Shown here: positions 24,673-33,537 of the stretch, one piece after another
How positions within the stretch are numbered: position 1 is the stretch's first letter
Layout of the letters: the number at the start of each line of letters is the position of its first letter
Assembly: GCA_003218975.1 (NCBI GenBank)
Contig: QHPD01000102.1
Span: forward strand, 1 to 64,000
Source: Verrucomicrobiota bacterium
GTDB lineage: Bacteria; Verrucomicrobiota; Verrucomicrobiia; Chthoniobacterales; UBA10450
Direction: 5' to 3'
DNA: 64,000 nt
The notes under the pieces: generated by a model
Seen by the model: only the letters and a program-made list of their open reading frames with translations
Told to the model about the DNA's origin: nothing
Database searches by the model: none
Position numbers and translations under genes: made by a program

Positions 24673-27600
24673 TTACTGTTTCGGCCGCGGCCAGAGGAAT
24701 TCGTCGCGATATTCCGGCGCTCTTTCGGGCGCTAAGCCGTGGCGGGTAATGTTTTCGGTAACAACGCGCGGCAGGAGGAAGTGCAGCAGATAATCTTCGC
24801 CGCCAGCTTTGGTGCCGCCGCCGCTCATTTTGAATCCGCCAAATGGATGACGCCCGACAATCGCGCCCGTGCACGAGCGATTGATATAAACGTTTCCCGC
24901 TTCCAATTGCGCTTTCACTCGCTCGATGTTGGCGGGACTACGCGAAAAAAATCCGCCGGTCAGCGCGTAATCGGTGCCATTCGCAACTTCGAGCGCTTCG
25001 TCGAGATCGCGCGCTTTTAGGATGCTCAACACGGGGCCGAAAATTTCTTCGCGCGCGATCCGCATGTCTGGTTTTACCTCAGTAAAAATGGTTGGCGGCA
25101 CAAAATAGCCGTGCGGCGGCACTTCCTTGGCCTGATAAGCAAGCGTCGCCTCACTCTTGCCGATCTCGATGTAATCTAAAATGCGCCGGTAAGCCGATTC
25201 ATCAATCACGGGACCGACCATGATCCCCGGTTCTTCAGGATCTCCAACGCGCAGACTGGCGGCTGCGGGAATCAAGCGCTCCAGGACACGGTCATGATTT
25301 TCTTCCAGAAGAATGAGGCGTGAGAGCGCCGAACATTTTTGTCCTTGGTAACCGAACGCAGAATAAATCGAATAGCCGATCGCTTCATCGAGGTCTGCAT
25401 CCGAATCGACGATCATCGCATTCTTGCCGCCCATCTCGCAGACTACGCGCTTGAGCTCGCGCTGACCGGGTCGCGTCACTCCCGCCGACTCCCAAATTTT
25501 CAGCCCAACTTCGCGCGACCCAGTGAACGCGATAAGATCGACATCTTTGTGATCAACAAGATGCGCGCCGATAACGGAGCCGTGCCCGGACAGAAAGTTC
25601 AAAACACCAGGCGGCACACCGGCTTCTTCGAAAACCTGCATCAGCATGGCGCCGCAGATTATCGATTGCTCAGACGGTTTCATGATTACGGTATTACCGG
25701 TGACCAGCGCGGCCGACGTCATGCCGCAGAGAATCGCTATCGGAAAATTCCATGGCGCAACCACGAACGCGACGCCGCGCGGCCAGTAATGGTGATAACT
25801 TTCCTCACCGGGAACTTGCTGCGTAAGCTTGGGACGCCCCAGGCGCCGCATTTGCTGCGCGTAGAAGCGGCAAAAATCGATCGCCTCGCGGATGTCTGCA
25901 TCCGCTTCAGACCAGGCTTTAGCTACCTCAAAAACCTCGAGCGCAGAAAGTTCGAAGCGACGGCGCTCCAGGATTTCCGCAGCGCGCTCGACCAAGCGCG
26001 CTCGCTCCTCAAACGGCGTCCGGCTCCATTTGCGAAATGCCGCGCGCGCAGCTTTGACGGCGCGCTCGGCTTCGGGAATGCCTGCTTTGGCGGCATAACC
26101 GACAATCTCGGTCGGTGCGCTGGGATTAACTGACGGCGTCAGTTGATCGGTCCAGACCTTTTCGCCACCAATGACGAGCGGATATTTTTCGCCAAAGCGG
26201 CTGCGCACTTCACGCAGTGCACTGCGCATTTTGTCCTGGCTTTCTTTGCAAACGAAATTCACAAGCGGTGAGTTTTCGTAAATGTCGCCGGAGGCGGTGT
26301 CAAGGGAAGCGTCATTTTTGCGCTGTCGATCTTGCACACACGCGACGGAGCGCGCCGCTCCATCCTTCTTGATTAGTTCGTCCGGATTGCGCAGCAGCTC
26401 TGCCGCGGAAACATTCTCCGCAAATTTTGCGCGCAGAAATCCTTCGTTGGAAGTGTTCTCAAGTAAACGCCGAACCAGGTAGGCCATACCGGGCAACAGC
26501 TCGCCAAGGGGGCAGTATTCGCGGACGCGATACCCCAATTCGACGAGCGCGCGCTTGATCGGTCCGGCCATGCCATAGAGCAGTTGGAACTCGAAGCGGC
26601 TGCGGTCGATACCGAGCTCGTCCGCGAAAACCTGAGCGTGGGCGATGCTGCGAACATTGTGCGACCCGAATGCAGCAGTCACAATCGACTCATTTTCGAG
26701 CAGCAAGCGGCTGAGCGCTTCGAAATTCGTGTCGCTTTCAGGTTTTTGGAAAAACACCGGACAATCCCAGCCGTTCTGCCGCGATTTCATTGTTTCGTAA
26801 TCCCAGTACGCGCCTTTCACCAGCCGCACTGTGAAACGCGTGCCACGCGCCCGACCCCACTCGATCAGGTCCCGCAAATCGGCGTCCGCATCTCGCAGAT
26901 ATGCCTGGATAACGATCCCAGCGTGCGGCCAATCTTTGAACTCCCGCTTGGTGAAGATCGTTTTGAAAAGCTCGAGCGTGATATTTTTGTGATCGTAACT
27001 TTCCATGTCGAAATTAATGAAGGCGCCGAGCTCTCGCGCGCGGCGCAGAATCGGTCGCAGCTTCGGCGCGAGATGCGCGATGGCGTCAGTTGGATCGGCC
27101 GGATTGATCTGCGAATAGAGCGCGGAGATTTTGACGGAAAGATTTACCACCGGAAAAAGCCCGGAATTTTTGCCGAGCGGATCTGTCCAGCCTTGTGTTT
27201 CGCGGGCAAGAATTTCCAGCAGCTCGAGGCAGCGCGCGGCGTACTCGTCCGCCTCCCTTTCACTGACGACGGCTTCTCCCAGAAGATCGACAGTAAACCC
27301 GATTTTTTGTGCCCGACGCTTGCGCAACATCTTCATCAGGTCGCGGGGATTTTCTCCAGCGATGAATTGGTGCGCCATTTCCGAGACATTCCACCGCAGA
27401 ACACGCGCGCTTAGCCACGGAACGACTCCGGCCAGACGAACCCCAGCGCGAATAAGTGGTGTAAAGCCATCGCTGGTATCGGCGAGGTATTCTTGGAGAT
27501 GCTCGATGACTTCAGCCGACGTGCGCAGCGACGGGAGAACATCGACAAGGCGAAACAGGTGCACTTTGAGTTGCTCATCACGCATCGAGAGGGCCATCAT

Positions 27601-27705
27601 CCGCTGGTGGAAGCCGGCCTTGCTGAAAGGCGATTCGAGATGTTGCTCGACGAGTTCGAAAATGCGCATGCCGCGCTGCTCGATCTCGTTTTTGAGCGAT
27701 CTCAT
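24673..27705 (-). CDS. putA: bifunctional proline dehydrogenase / L-glutamate gamma-semialdehyde dehydrogenase
   Basis: 1010 residues. The N-terminal half (to about 430) is the FAD-dependent proline dehydrogenase barrel: FINFDMESYDHKNITLELFK, FTVRLVKGAYWDYE, FEFQLLYGMAGPIKRALVELGYRVREYCPLGELLPGMAYLVRRLLENTSNE. The C-terminal half (from about 470) is an aldehyde dehydrogenase with VAPWNFPIAI, MKPSEQS, the catalytic Glu in VCEMGGKNAMIV and the catalytic Cys in GYQGQKCSAL near residue 795. Proline is oxidised to glutamate with substrate channelling. It lacks the N-terminal DNA-binding domain of trifunctional PutA. It is divergent from ltaE and has no regulator gene beside it. Confidence 0.95.
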   Translation of the reverse strand: MRSLKNEIEQRGMRIFELVEQHLESPFSKAGFHQRMMALSMRDEQLKVHLFRLVDVLPSLRTSAEVIEHLQEYLADTSDGFTPLIRAGVRLAGVVPWLSARVLRWNVSEMAHQFIAGENPRDLMKMLRKRRAQKIGFTVDLLGEAVVSEREADEYAARCLELLEILARETQGWTDPLGKNSGLFPVVNLSVKISALYSQINPADPTDAIAHLAPKLRPILRRARELGAFINFDMESYDHKNITLELFKTIFTKREFKDWPHAGIVIQAYLRDADADLRDLIEWGRARGTRFTVRLVKGAYWDYETMKSRQNGWDCPVFFQKPESDTNFEALSRLLLENESIVTAAFGSHNVRSIAHAQVFADELGIDRSRFEFQLLYGMAGPIKRALVELGYRVREYCPLGELLPGMAYLVRRLLENTSNEGFLRAKFAENVSAAELLRNPDELIKKDGAARSVACVQDRQRKNDASLDTASGDIYENSPLVNFVCKESQDKMRSALREVRSRFGEKYPLVIGGEKVWTDQLTPSVNPSAPTEIVGYAAKAGIPEAERAVKAARAAFRKWSRTPFEERARLVERAAEILERRRFELSALEVFEVAKAWSEADADIREAIDFCRFYAQQMRRLGRPKLTQQVPGEESYHHYWPRGVAFVVAPWNFPIAILCGMTSAALVTGNTVIMKPSEQSIICGAMLMQVFEEAGVPPGVLNFLSGHGSVIGAHLVDHKDVDLIAFTGSREVGLKIWESAGVTRPGQRELKRVVCEMGGKNAMIVDSDADLDEAIGYSIYSAFGYQGQKCSALSRLILLEENHDRVLERLIPAAASLRVGDPEEPGIMVGPVIDESAYRRILDYIEIGKSEATLAYQAKEVPPHGYFVPPTIFTEVKPDMRIAREEIFGPVLSILKARDLDEALEVANGTDYALTGGFFSRSPANIERVKAQLEAGNVYINRSCTGAIVGRHPFGGFKMSGGGTKAGGEDYLLHFLLPRVVTENITRHGLAPERAPEYRDEFLWPRPKQ

Positions 27706-27858
27706 TTTTAAAGCTAGCCGCCGTTATCCGTTGGGCAATGCGGAACGGAGCGCTCCCCGCTGTATCAAAATAATCGCATGCAACCCGCGCAGTCTGCGGG
27801 TCGCGTCCGAAATAATAGATGAAAATTGCTGCATATAATTTCGGGGAGCAAGTGGAGG

Positions 27859-27911
27859 AGATTTGCCTGGCAGACGCCGGAGGCCCAGGGCTCGGGTCTG
27901 TCAGGCAATCT
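27859..27911 (+). promoter_or_regulatory. long hairpin in the ltaE leader
   Basis: AGATTTGCCTGGCAGA (27859-27874) pairs with TCTGTCAGGCAATCT (27897-27911) with one mismatch and one bulge around a 22-base GC-rich loop. It lies 66 bp upstream of the chosen ltaE start and about 20 bp downstream of a TATAAT (27834-27839). It could be a cis-acting RNA element or a repeat. It does not fit the glycine riboswitch fold when read by eye. Confidence 0.35.
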
Positions 27912-27977
27912 CTTTCCGGTTTTCTACTCGTGATTGCTCTGGAAGGGAAACTCGCGAAGCAAACTGGCAAAAGACGC

Positions 27978-29015
27978 ATGGATTCCGGCCGTTATGGGTT
28001 TGCTAGCGACAACACCGCCGCGATTTGTCCAGAGGCGTGGGCGGCGTTGCAAGAAGCAAATGCAAAAAGCGCGCCATCCTACGGTGAAGATTGCTGGACT
28101 GCGCGGGTCAGTGATCGCATTCGTGAGATTTTCGAAACGGATTGCGACGTCTATTTCGTTTTTAACGGCACGGCTGCAAACGCGTTATCGCTGGCGCAGC
28201 TTTGTCAATCTTTCCACAGTATTATCTGCCACGAATATTCCCATCTTCAGACCGATGAGTGCGGCGCGCCGGAATTTTTGACGAAGGGATCGAAGCTGCT
28301 TCTGGTTGGCGGCGCGAGTGGCAAGATCGACATTGCTCAGGCGGAAACAGTAGTCGCACGCCAAAACGAGCTGCATTCGCAAGAGCCGCGCGTCGTCAGC
28401 ATCGCCCAGGCGACAGAGTTCGGAACCATTTACGCGGGCAACGAGATTGCTGCCATCGCCGAGTTTGCCCGTGCGCGTGAAATGTTTTTTCATCTAGACG
28501 GGGCGCGCTTCGCCAACGCAATCGCGTCGCTCAATTGCGCGCCGAAAGCGATCACCTGGGAAATCGGTGTTGATGTTCTCTGTTTCGGCGGAACAAAAAA
28601 TGGGACGGCCGCAGGCGAGCTGGTAATTTTCTTCAATAAGGAAATCTCACGCGAGTTCGGCTATCGACTGAAACAAGCCGGTCAACTGGGCTCAAAAATC
28701 CGTTTTCTTGCCGCGCCCTGGCTCGGTCTTTTGACGAATGGCGTCTGGTTAAAAAATGCGCAGCACGCCAATGGCGCGGCGCGTCGGCTTGCGGATCGCC
28801 TGCAAAACGAAGCAAAGATCGACATCGTATTTCCCGTGGAAGCAAACTTGGTCTTTGTGCGGATGAATGAGCCGAGCGTGCGCGATCTCCATGCGCGCGG
28901 CTGGCATTTCTACAAATTCATCGAGCCCGATGTTCATCGGTTGATGTGTTCGTGGTCAACGACTGACCGGGAAATTTCCGACTTCATCGCTGACATTGTT
29001 GCATCAAATCATTGA
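27978..29015 (+). CDS. low-specificity threonine aldolase family protein
   Basis: 345 residues of PLP fold-type I: SDNTAAICPEAWAAL, APSYGEDCWTARVSDRIREIFETD, FVFNGTAANALSL, HEYSHLQTDECGAPEF, FHLDGARFANA (Asp to the PLP ring N) and the PLP Lys in CFGGTKNGTAAGE. The family cleaves L-threonine and related beta-hydroxy amino acids to glycine and an aldehyde. I start at the ATG at 27978 because the 53 extra upstream codons fall across a hairpin and do not resemble the family. It stands alone, divergent from putA. Confidence 0.86.
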   Translation: MDSGRYGFASDNTAAICPEAWAALQEANAKSAPSYGEDCWTARVSDRIREIFETDCDVYFVFNGTAANALSLAQLCQSFHSIICHEYSHLQTDECGAPEFLTKGSKLLLVGGASGKIDIAQAETVVARQNELHSQEPRVVSIAQATEFGTIYAGNEIAAIAEFARAREMFFHLDGARFANAIASLNCAPKAITWEIGVDVLCFGGTKNGTAAGELVIFFNKEISREFGYRLKQAGQLGSKIRFLAAPWLGLLTNGVWLKNAQHANGAARRLADRLQNEAKIDIVFPVEANLVFVRMNEPSVRDLHARGWHFYKFIEPDVHRLMCSWSTTDREISDFIADIVASNH

Positions 29016-29050
29016 ACAGATCGCGATCGCAACGCGTCTGTACAGCCAAA

Positions 29051-29581
29051 ATGAATACGTTTGCGCGAGGTATGATCTTTGCGGCGATTTTGCTCGGCGG
29101 ATGTCGAGCGACCCGTGATGTCGCCGTGACTTCGTATCATGTGACCCGCGGCATCGCAGTGGGTTCGTACCGGGTTGCGACGGCGCCCGTGCATTACGCC
29201 TTGCGCAAACGGGGCGAGGGATCAGAGGCAGTCACTACGGAGACTATTCCATCCGACGTTGCCAGCCCCAGTCAATCTATCCCAATATCGGAAGCGGCTG
29301 TTAGACAGCAAGCACGGCAGCAGCCCTCAGAGGAAAGGATTCCATCTTCTTCACGCCGCGTGGCCCAAAGGGAGACAACGCAATCCAAGACGAAAACGTC
29401 CTCCTCGCTGCCTGCGTCCTCTTCGCAAGCCGAATTTCCAACAGCCAAAGCGGTTCCGGGCAAGCCCGGATACGTCGTTAGCCCATTCGATTCCAGTGGC
29501 AGGTATGTCGATATCAGCGGATACGCGTCCGGCACCAAAGTAAAAGATCCCTGGACCGACAAGATCTTCATCGTTCCGTAA
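29051..29581 (+). CDS. lipoprotein of unknown function
   Basis: 176 residues from the ATG at 29051. An N-terminal hydrophobic stretch ends in the lipobox LLGGC. The middle is Ser/Thr/Gln-rich and probably disordered. The C-terminus (KAVPGKPGYVVSPFDSSGRYVDISGYASGTKVKDPWTDKIFIVP) is the only ordered-looking part, and such short tails occur in Verrucomicrobial exported proteins. I do not recognise a catalytic motif. dsbD starts 73 bp downstream on the same strand, so it could share an envelope role. Confidence 0.62.
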   Translation: MNTFARGMIFAAILLGGCRATRDVAVTSYHVTRGIAVGSYRVATAPVHYALRKRGEGSEAVTTETIPSDVASPSQSIPISEAAVRQQARQQPSEERIPSSSRRVAQRETTQSKTKTSSSLPASSSQAEFPTAKAVPGKPGYVVSPFDSSGRYVDISGYASGTKVKDPWTDKIFIVP

Positions 29582-29654
29582 TTTGCGGCGCAGTCGCGGC
29601 GACTCCCTAGCCTACCCTTATTGCCGCGAACTCCCGCGAGTGCTAGTTAATAAA

Positions 29655-31784
29655 ATGATACCCGCATCGCGAGTTATTGCCTGCGCGATCGTTTGCTTGT
29701 CGATCTTCGCTGTATTGCCGCAGGGCCAAAGCCAAACTTATGAAGGAAAGCAACTCGTCAAAGCGGAACTCCTCGCAGATACAAACGCGGTCGTTCCGGG
29801 AAAAACTTTTACTGTCGGTTTGCTGCTTCGTATGGCGCCAGGCTGGCATACCTACTGGAAATTTTCCGGCGACGCTGGCCTTCCCACAGAATTGAAATGG
29901 AAACTGCCACCAGGCTGGAAGATCGGCGAGATTCAATGGCCGATTCCACTGAAAACCATCGATCCGGGCGATATTGAGACTTACGGCTACGAAAACGAAG
30001 TCCTGCTGATGCAGGAAATCACGCCGCCGCAGAAGCTCGACAATTCACCAGCAAAACTTTCTGCCGACGTAAACTGGCTAGTCTGCGAGAAAATCTGCAT
30101 TCCTGGCAGCGCAACATTGCAGTTGGAGTTGCCGACATCGACAACAAGCGAGGCAGCGAACACGGAACTCTTCGCGCTTTACCGGGGTTTGTTGCCGCAA
30201 AACTGGCCGGGATCGAACGTGGCATCCGCCAGTTGGAGTCGGACCGGATCCGATCTTCGTCTGAAGGTCACAAGCGAGACCCTCGCTAATTTTCCGACAG
30301 TGGATTTGTTTCCGTTGCCGGAGCAGGGCGCTGTTGTTGGTCATCCAAAAATTGACTCGCGGAGTAAGAGCGAAGTTGTCTTTCATATTCCGATTGAGTC
30401 GTCGGAGAAAAATTTGTCATCGGTCCCGGGCCTCGTGGTTTTTTCCCAACGACCAAATGAGGACGACCGCGCGGCATGGCAAATTGCCACTCCGCCAAAT
30501 GTTTCGACGGCTGGCGCGGCGCCCGTGCGGGGGATTTTCACTTTTCTGCTCTTTGGCTTTCTCGGGGGAATCATTTTGAACCTGATGCCATGTGTCCTCC
30601 CGGTCATCTCGCTCAAAATCTTTGGATTCATTCAGCATGCTGGCCAGAGCCGGCAAAAGATTTTGCGGAGCGGGATTGCTTTTGCCGCTGGCATTTTTGC
30701 GTGGTTCATCGCGCTTGCGCTGCTCCTGATTGTGCTCAAAGGTGCCGGGCGCGAAGTCACCTGGGGCGGATTTCAATTCACTAACGCTTATTTCGTTCTT
30801 GCGCTGAGCGTGATCGTCCTCGTGTTCGCTCTGAATCTCTTTGGTGTGTTCGAAATTTCGTTGCCGCAAAGCATGACACGCGGTTTGCTTTCAACCACCG
30901 AGCGCAAAGACGATCTCGGCTCATTTTTCCAAGGCATATTCGCGACTGTGCTCGCGACGCCGTGCACTGCGCCGTTCCTGGGCACCGCGCTCGGCTTCGC
31001 GTTTTCGCAGTCGCCGGCAATCATACTGTCGATGTTCGTTGCCATCGCTGCTGGCATGAGCGCTCCGTATCTGCTTTTAAGCGCGCAACCGGCCTGGTTG
31101 CGCTTTCTGCCAAAGCCGGGCCCGTGGATGCTGCATGTGAAACAATTCATGGGATTTCTGCTGTTGGCGACGCTACTCTTTCTGCTTTACGTCCTCGGCG
31201 CGCAACGCGGCCTGGAGGGAGCGATTTGGGCCAGTTGCTTTTTGCTGCTGATCAGCATCGCGTGCTGGATGAAAGGCGCGTTCATCACGCCGACGGCATC
31301 CGTGACGACGAGGCGCATTTCGGTCGTGCTTGTGCTTGTGCTCGTGCTCGCGAGTGGCATTTATTTCATCAGCGGCAAATTTCGGTCAACGACTCTCGCC
31401 TCAGTTGGTTCGCGGCTTCGAGGAGACTGGCAGGTGTTCACGCCGGATCGCTTGCAAGCAGAACTGGAGCAAGGCCATTCTGTCTTTGTGGATTTTACGG
31501 CGGCATGGTGTCTCACATGCAAATTTAACGAGGCCAATGTGCTCGAGAGCGCTGCGGTGCGTGAGGCGTTTCAGCGTCACGCCATCGTCAAATTGAAAGC
31601 AGATTGGACCAACGGCGACCCAGTGATCACAAAATTATTACAGCAATTTGGCCGGCCTGGCGTCCCCCTCTATGTGCTTTATCCAGGAAAATCCGAGAAG
31701 CCGATTGTGTTCCCGGAGTTGCTCACTAGGAGCATCATTCTGGAGAAACTCGAAGCAACATCGCGCGCGGTTGCTTCGCAATAA
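29655..31784 (+). CDS. DsbD-family thiol:disulfide reductase
   Basis: About 709 residues in three parts. A signal peptide and periplasmic DsbD-alpha domain carry VCEKICIPG. A polytopic middle (about eight hydrophobic segments from residue 305) has the DsbD-beta Cys motifs in LMPCVLPVIS and ATPCTAPFLG. A C-terminal thioredoxin-like domain has WCLTCK near residue 618. It carries electrons from cytoplasmic thioredoxin across the membrane to periplasmic partners. A Val/Leu run encoded by a short GTGCT(T/C) repeat lies in the last membrane segment. The genes after it, an SRPBCC protein and an exported redoxin, are closely spaced. Confidence 0.9.
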   Translation: MIPASRVIACAIVCLSIFAVLPQGQSQTYEGKQLVKAELLADTNAVVPGKTFTVGLLLRMAPGWHTYWKFSGDAGLPTELKWKLPPGWKIGEIQWPIPLKTIDPGDIETYGYENEVLLMQEITPPQKLDNSPAKLSADVNWLVCEKICIPGSATLQLELPTSTTSEAANTELFALYRGLLPQNWPGSNVASASWSRTGSDLRLKVTSETLANFPTVDLFPLPEQGAVVGHPKIDSRSKSEVVFHIPIESSEKNLSSVPGLVVFSQRPNEDDRAAWQIATPPNVSTAGAAPVRGIFTFLLFGFLGGIILNLMPCVLPVISLKIFGFIQHAGQSRQKILRSGIAFAAGIFAWFIALALLLIVLKGAGREVTWGGFQFTNAYFVLALSVIVLVFALNLFGVFEISLPQSMTRGLLSTTERKDDLGSFFQGIFATVLATPCTAPFLGTALGFAFSQSPAIILSMFVAIAAGMSAPYLLLSAQPAWLRFLPKPGPWMLHVKQFMGFLLLATLLFLLYVLGAQRGLEGAIWASCFLLLISIACWMKGAFITPTASVTTRRISVVLVLVLVLASGIYFISGKFRSTTLASVGSRLRGDWQVFTPDRLQAELEQGHSVFVDFTAAWCLTCKFNEANVLESAAVREAFQRHAIVKLKADWTNGDPVITKLLQQFGRPGVPLYVLYPGKSEKPIVFPELLTRSIILEKLEATSRAVASQ

Positions 31785-31790
31785 TCTAAA

Positions 31791-32231
31791 ATGCTACGGG
31801 TTTTTGTGAGCGGCGTTGTGGACGCGCCGGCGGAAAAAGTCTGGCCGGTGATCCGGCGATCTGATGCAGCTGCCGATTGGCTGCCGTTTGTGAAATCAAG
31901 CCTGATCGAAGACGGAGGCGATCCAACCCGCGTTGGATGCGTTCGCGTTTTGACTCAGACAAACGGGGAGGTGCTTCGCGAGGTGCTCGTTGCGCTTTCA
32001 GATGCTAAGCATTTCTATTCGTACACGTTTGTCAGCTCGCCAGTTCCCGTTCGGAACCATCGCACTACGCTGAGAGTTTTGCCGATCACCGACGGCGACC
32101 GCTCTTACGTCGAGTGGTTATCCAGATTTGAGATCGCGCCGGAGCATGAGACACAACTTGTCGAACTGATGAACCGCAATTTCCTCAACGATCTTCGCAG
32201 TCTCGCCGAGAGATTTCGGAATGAATCTTGA
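31791..32231 (+). CDS. SRPBCC (START-like) family protein
   Basis: 146 residues. VSGVVDAPAEKVWPVIRRSDAAADWLPFVKSS at the N-terminus is the usual first strand and helix of the SRPBCC/polyketide cyclase 2 fold, which binds hydrophobic ligands in a deep cavity. RTTLRVLPI and SYVEWLSRFEI follow, and a long C-terminal helix ends the protein. No signal peptide is seen. It begins 6 bp after dsbD and is likely co-transcribed. The ligand is unknown. Confidence 0.78.
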   Translation: MLRVFVSGVVDAPAEKVWPVIRRSDAAADWLPFVKSSLIEDGGDPTRVGCVRVLTQTNGEVLREVLVALSDAKHFYSYTFVSSPVPVRNHRTTLRVLPITDGDRSYVEWLSRFEIAPEHETQLVELMNRNFLNDLRSLAERFRNES

Positions 32232-32283
32232 AGCGGGAAAAATGCCAGTTTACCGCGCACGCTGAGAGCCTATGTTCCATTCT

Positions 32284-32898
32284 ATGAAAACGAAAACGAT
32301 CCTGACCATTATTACGGCACTCATGGCTACTGCGGTTTTTGCCTTTGATCCGCCGCCGGTTGGCAGTGCAGCTCCGGATTTTTCGCTGACCGATGCGAGC
32401 GGCAAGACGCATTCGCTTTCGCAATATAAAGGCAAATACGTCGTGCTCGAATGGTTCAACCCGGAGTGCCCGTTTGTAAAGAAGCACTATGGAAGCGGCA
32501 ACATGCAAAAACTACAGCAACAATACACCGGGAAAGGCGTTGTCTGGCTGACTATCGATTCCAACGCGCCCGGCACTGAGGGTAACATCACTCCGGAACA
32601 GGCGCAGAAGATCGCCGAATCTTGGAAAACGCATCAGACCGCGTTGCTGCTCGATTCTGAAGGCAAAGCAGGTCGCGCGTACGGCGCGAAGAACACGCCA
32701 AACATGGTCGTGGTAAGCCCGGAAGGAAAAATTGCCTACGAAGGCGCGATCGACAGTAAAGCGACGCCGAATCCGGCCGATATTCCAAACTCGACCAACT
32801 ACGTCAAAGCTGCGCTAGACGAATCCCTGGCGGGCAAACCCGTCACAACTCCACAGACCAAACCCTACGGCTGCTCGGTTAAATACAAGTCATCGTAA
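32284..32898 (+). CDS. exported thioredoxin-fold redoxin
   Basis: About 204 residues. A signal peptide (TILTIITALMATAVFAF) precedes an AhpC/TSA-redoxin domain: GSAAPDFSLTDASGKTHSLSQYKGKYVVLEWFNPECPFVKKHY, with a single peroxidatic-type Cys (ECPF) instead of C-x-x-C, TIDSNAPGTEGN, and a C-terminal Cys in PYGCSVKY. The family is widespread in envelopes of Planctomycetes and Verrucomicrobia and is annotated only as thioredoxin family. Its place after dsbD suggests DsbD as its electron donor (inference). Confidence 0.82.
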   Translation: MKTKTILTIITALMATAVFAFDPPPVGSAAPDFSLTDASGKTHSLSQYKGKYVVLEWFNPECPFVKKHYGSGNMQKLQQQYTGKGVVWLTIDSNAPGTEGNITPEQAQKIAESWKTHQTALLLDSEGKAGRAYGAKNTPNMVVVSPEGKIAYEGAIDSKATPNPADIPNSTNYVKAALDESLAGKPVTTPQTKPYGCSVKYKSS

Positions 32899-32900
32899 GC

Positions 32901-32925
32901 TGTAGCGGTGGTCTATGACCGTCGG
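32901..32925. repeat. TGTAGCGGTGGTCTATGACC palindromic unit
   Basis: An imperfect palindrome centred on GGTC-tat-GACC directly after the redoxin gene. It belongs to the same family as 12783-12806 (GGCGGTC-ata-GACCGCC) and 38726-38750. Confidence 0.5.
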
Positions 32926-33024
32926 CAGAATCGCTCTTCGCTCAAAGCGGCTGTCCCATTCTGCAGCCGCTTTGTTTACAATGTCGATCTTCGCTAATGT
33001 GAAGAAAGGCGTTGGGAATTGGAA

Positions 33025-33477
33025 ATGGATCCGCTTGAAGTCGTTCGCAGATTTTTCCAGGAGGTTTGGAATGGGCGGCGGTTAGAGCTTCTCGACGAAC
33101 TTGTCCATCCAAACTGCGTGACTCACCAACTGCGATCGGTGCGAGGCTCGGTCGAGTCACTACCTCGAGGGCCGGCCGCGTTGCGTGATCATATTGCTGG
33201 CTGGCTGAAGGCGTTTCCAGATATCAGTGTCACGACAGATCTGCAGACCGCGTTGGGACCGAATGTAGCCTCATGGGTGACAATGCGTGGTACACATCGT
33301 GGTGTCTGGCAAGGGGTGCTGCCGACGAATCGTGAGACTACAATTCGGACGGTCGCCCAACACCGCGTGGAGAATGGCCGCATTGTGGAAGATTGGGTAA
33401 TGGTGGAGGCGCTCGGATTGTTCCAACAGTTACGCCTTGTCCCGCCAACCCCAGAATTGCTTGCCGCCGGTCGCTGA
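33025..33477 (+). CDS. SnoaL-like (ester cyclase/NTF2 fold) protein
   Basis: 150 residues. VVRRFFQEVWNGRRLELLDELVHPNCVTHQ, GPAALRDHIAGWLKAFPDISVT, RGTHRGVWQG and RTVAQHRVENGRIVEDWVMVEALGLFQQL match the SnoaL-like polyketide cyclase group often annotated as ester cyclase. The His and Asp that line the pocket are present. The ligand is unknown. The start is an ATG at 33025, two codons after a TTG. Convergent with the acyltransferase-glycosyltransferase gene. Confidence 0.8.
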   Translation: MDPLEVVRRFFQEVWNGRRLELLDELVHPNCVTHQLRSVRGSVESLPRGPAALRDHIAGWLKAFPDISVTTDLQTALGPNVASWVTMRGTHRGVWQGVLPTNRETTIRTVAQHRVENGRIVEDWVMVEALGLFQQLRLVPPTPELLAAGR

Positions 33478-33537
33478 AGTTAGATGCGCTTCGGCGTGAG
33501 TCGCTTCGCCTGACGAGTTGGCTGCACGCTTCCCCGG

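Noticed and set aside
25339-26133. 264-codon frame on the + strand within putA
   Set aside because: Antisense to the aldehyde dehydrogenase domain whose catalytic motifs are all clear; no motif in this frame.
26584-27414. 276-codon frame on the + strand within putA
   Set aside because: It lies opposite the proline dehydrogenase domain, has no recognisable motif and follows from the codon bias of the real gene.
27840-27977. Glycine riboswitch upstream of ltaE
   Set aside because: CAGGCAA and CGCCGGAGG suggest it, but the two halves form one simple hairpin, not the three-way aptamer fold, and the gene product makes glycine rather than degrading it.
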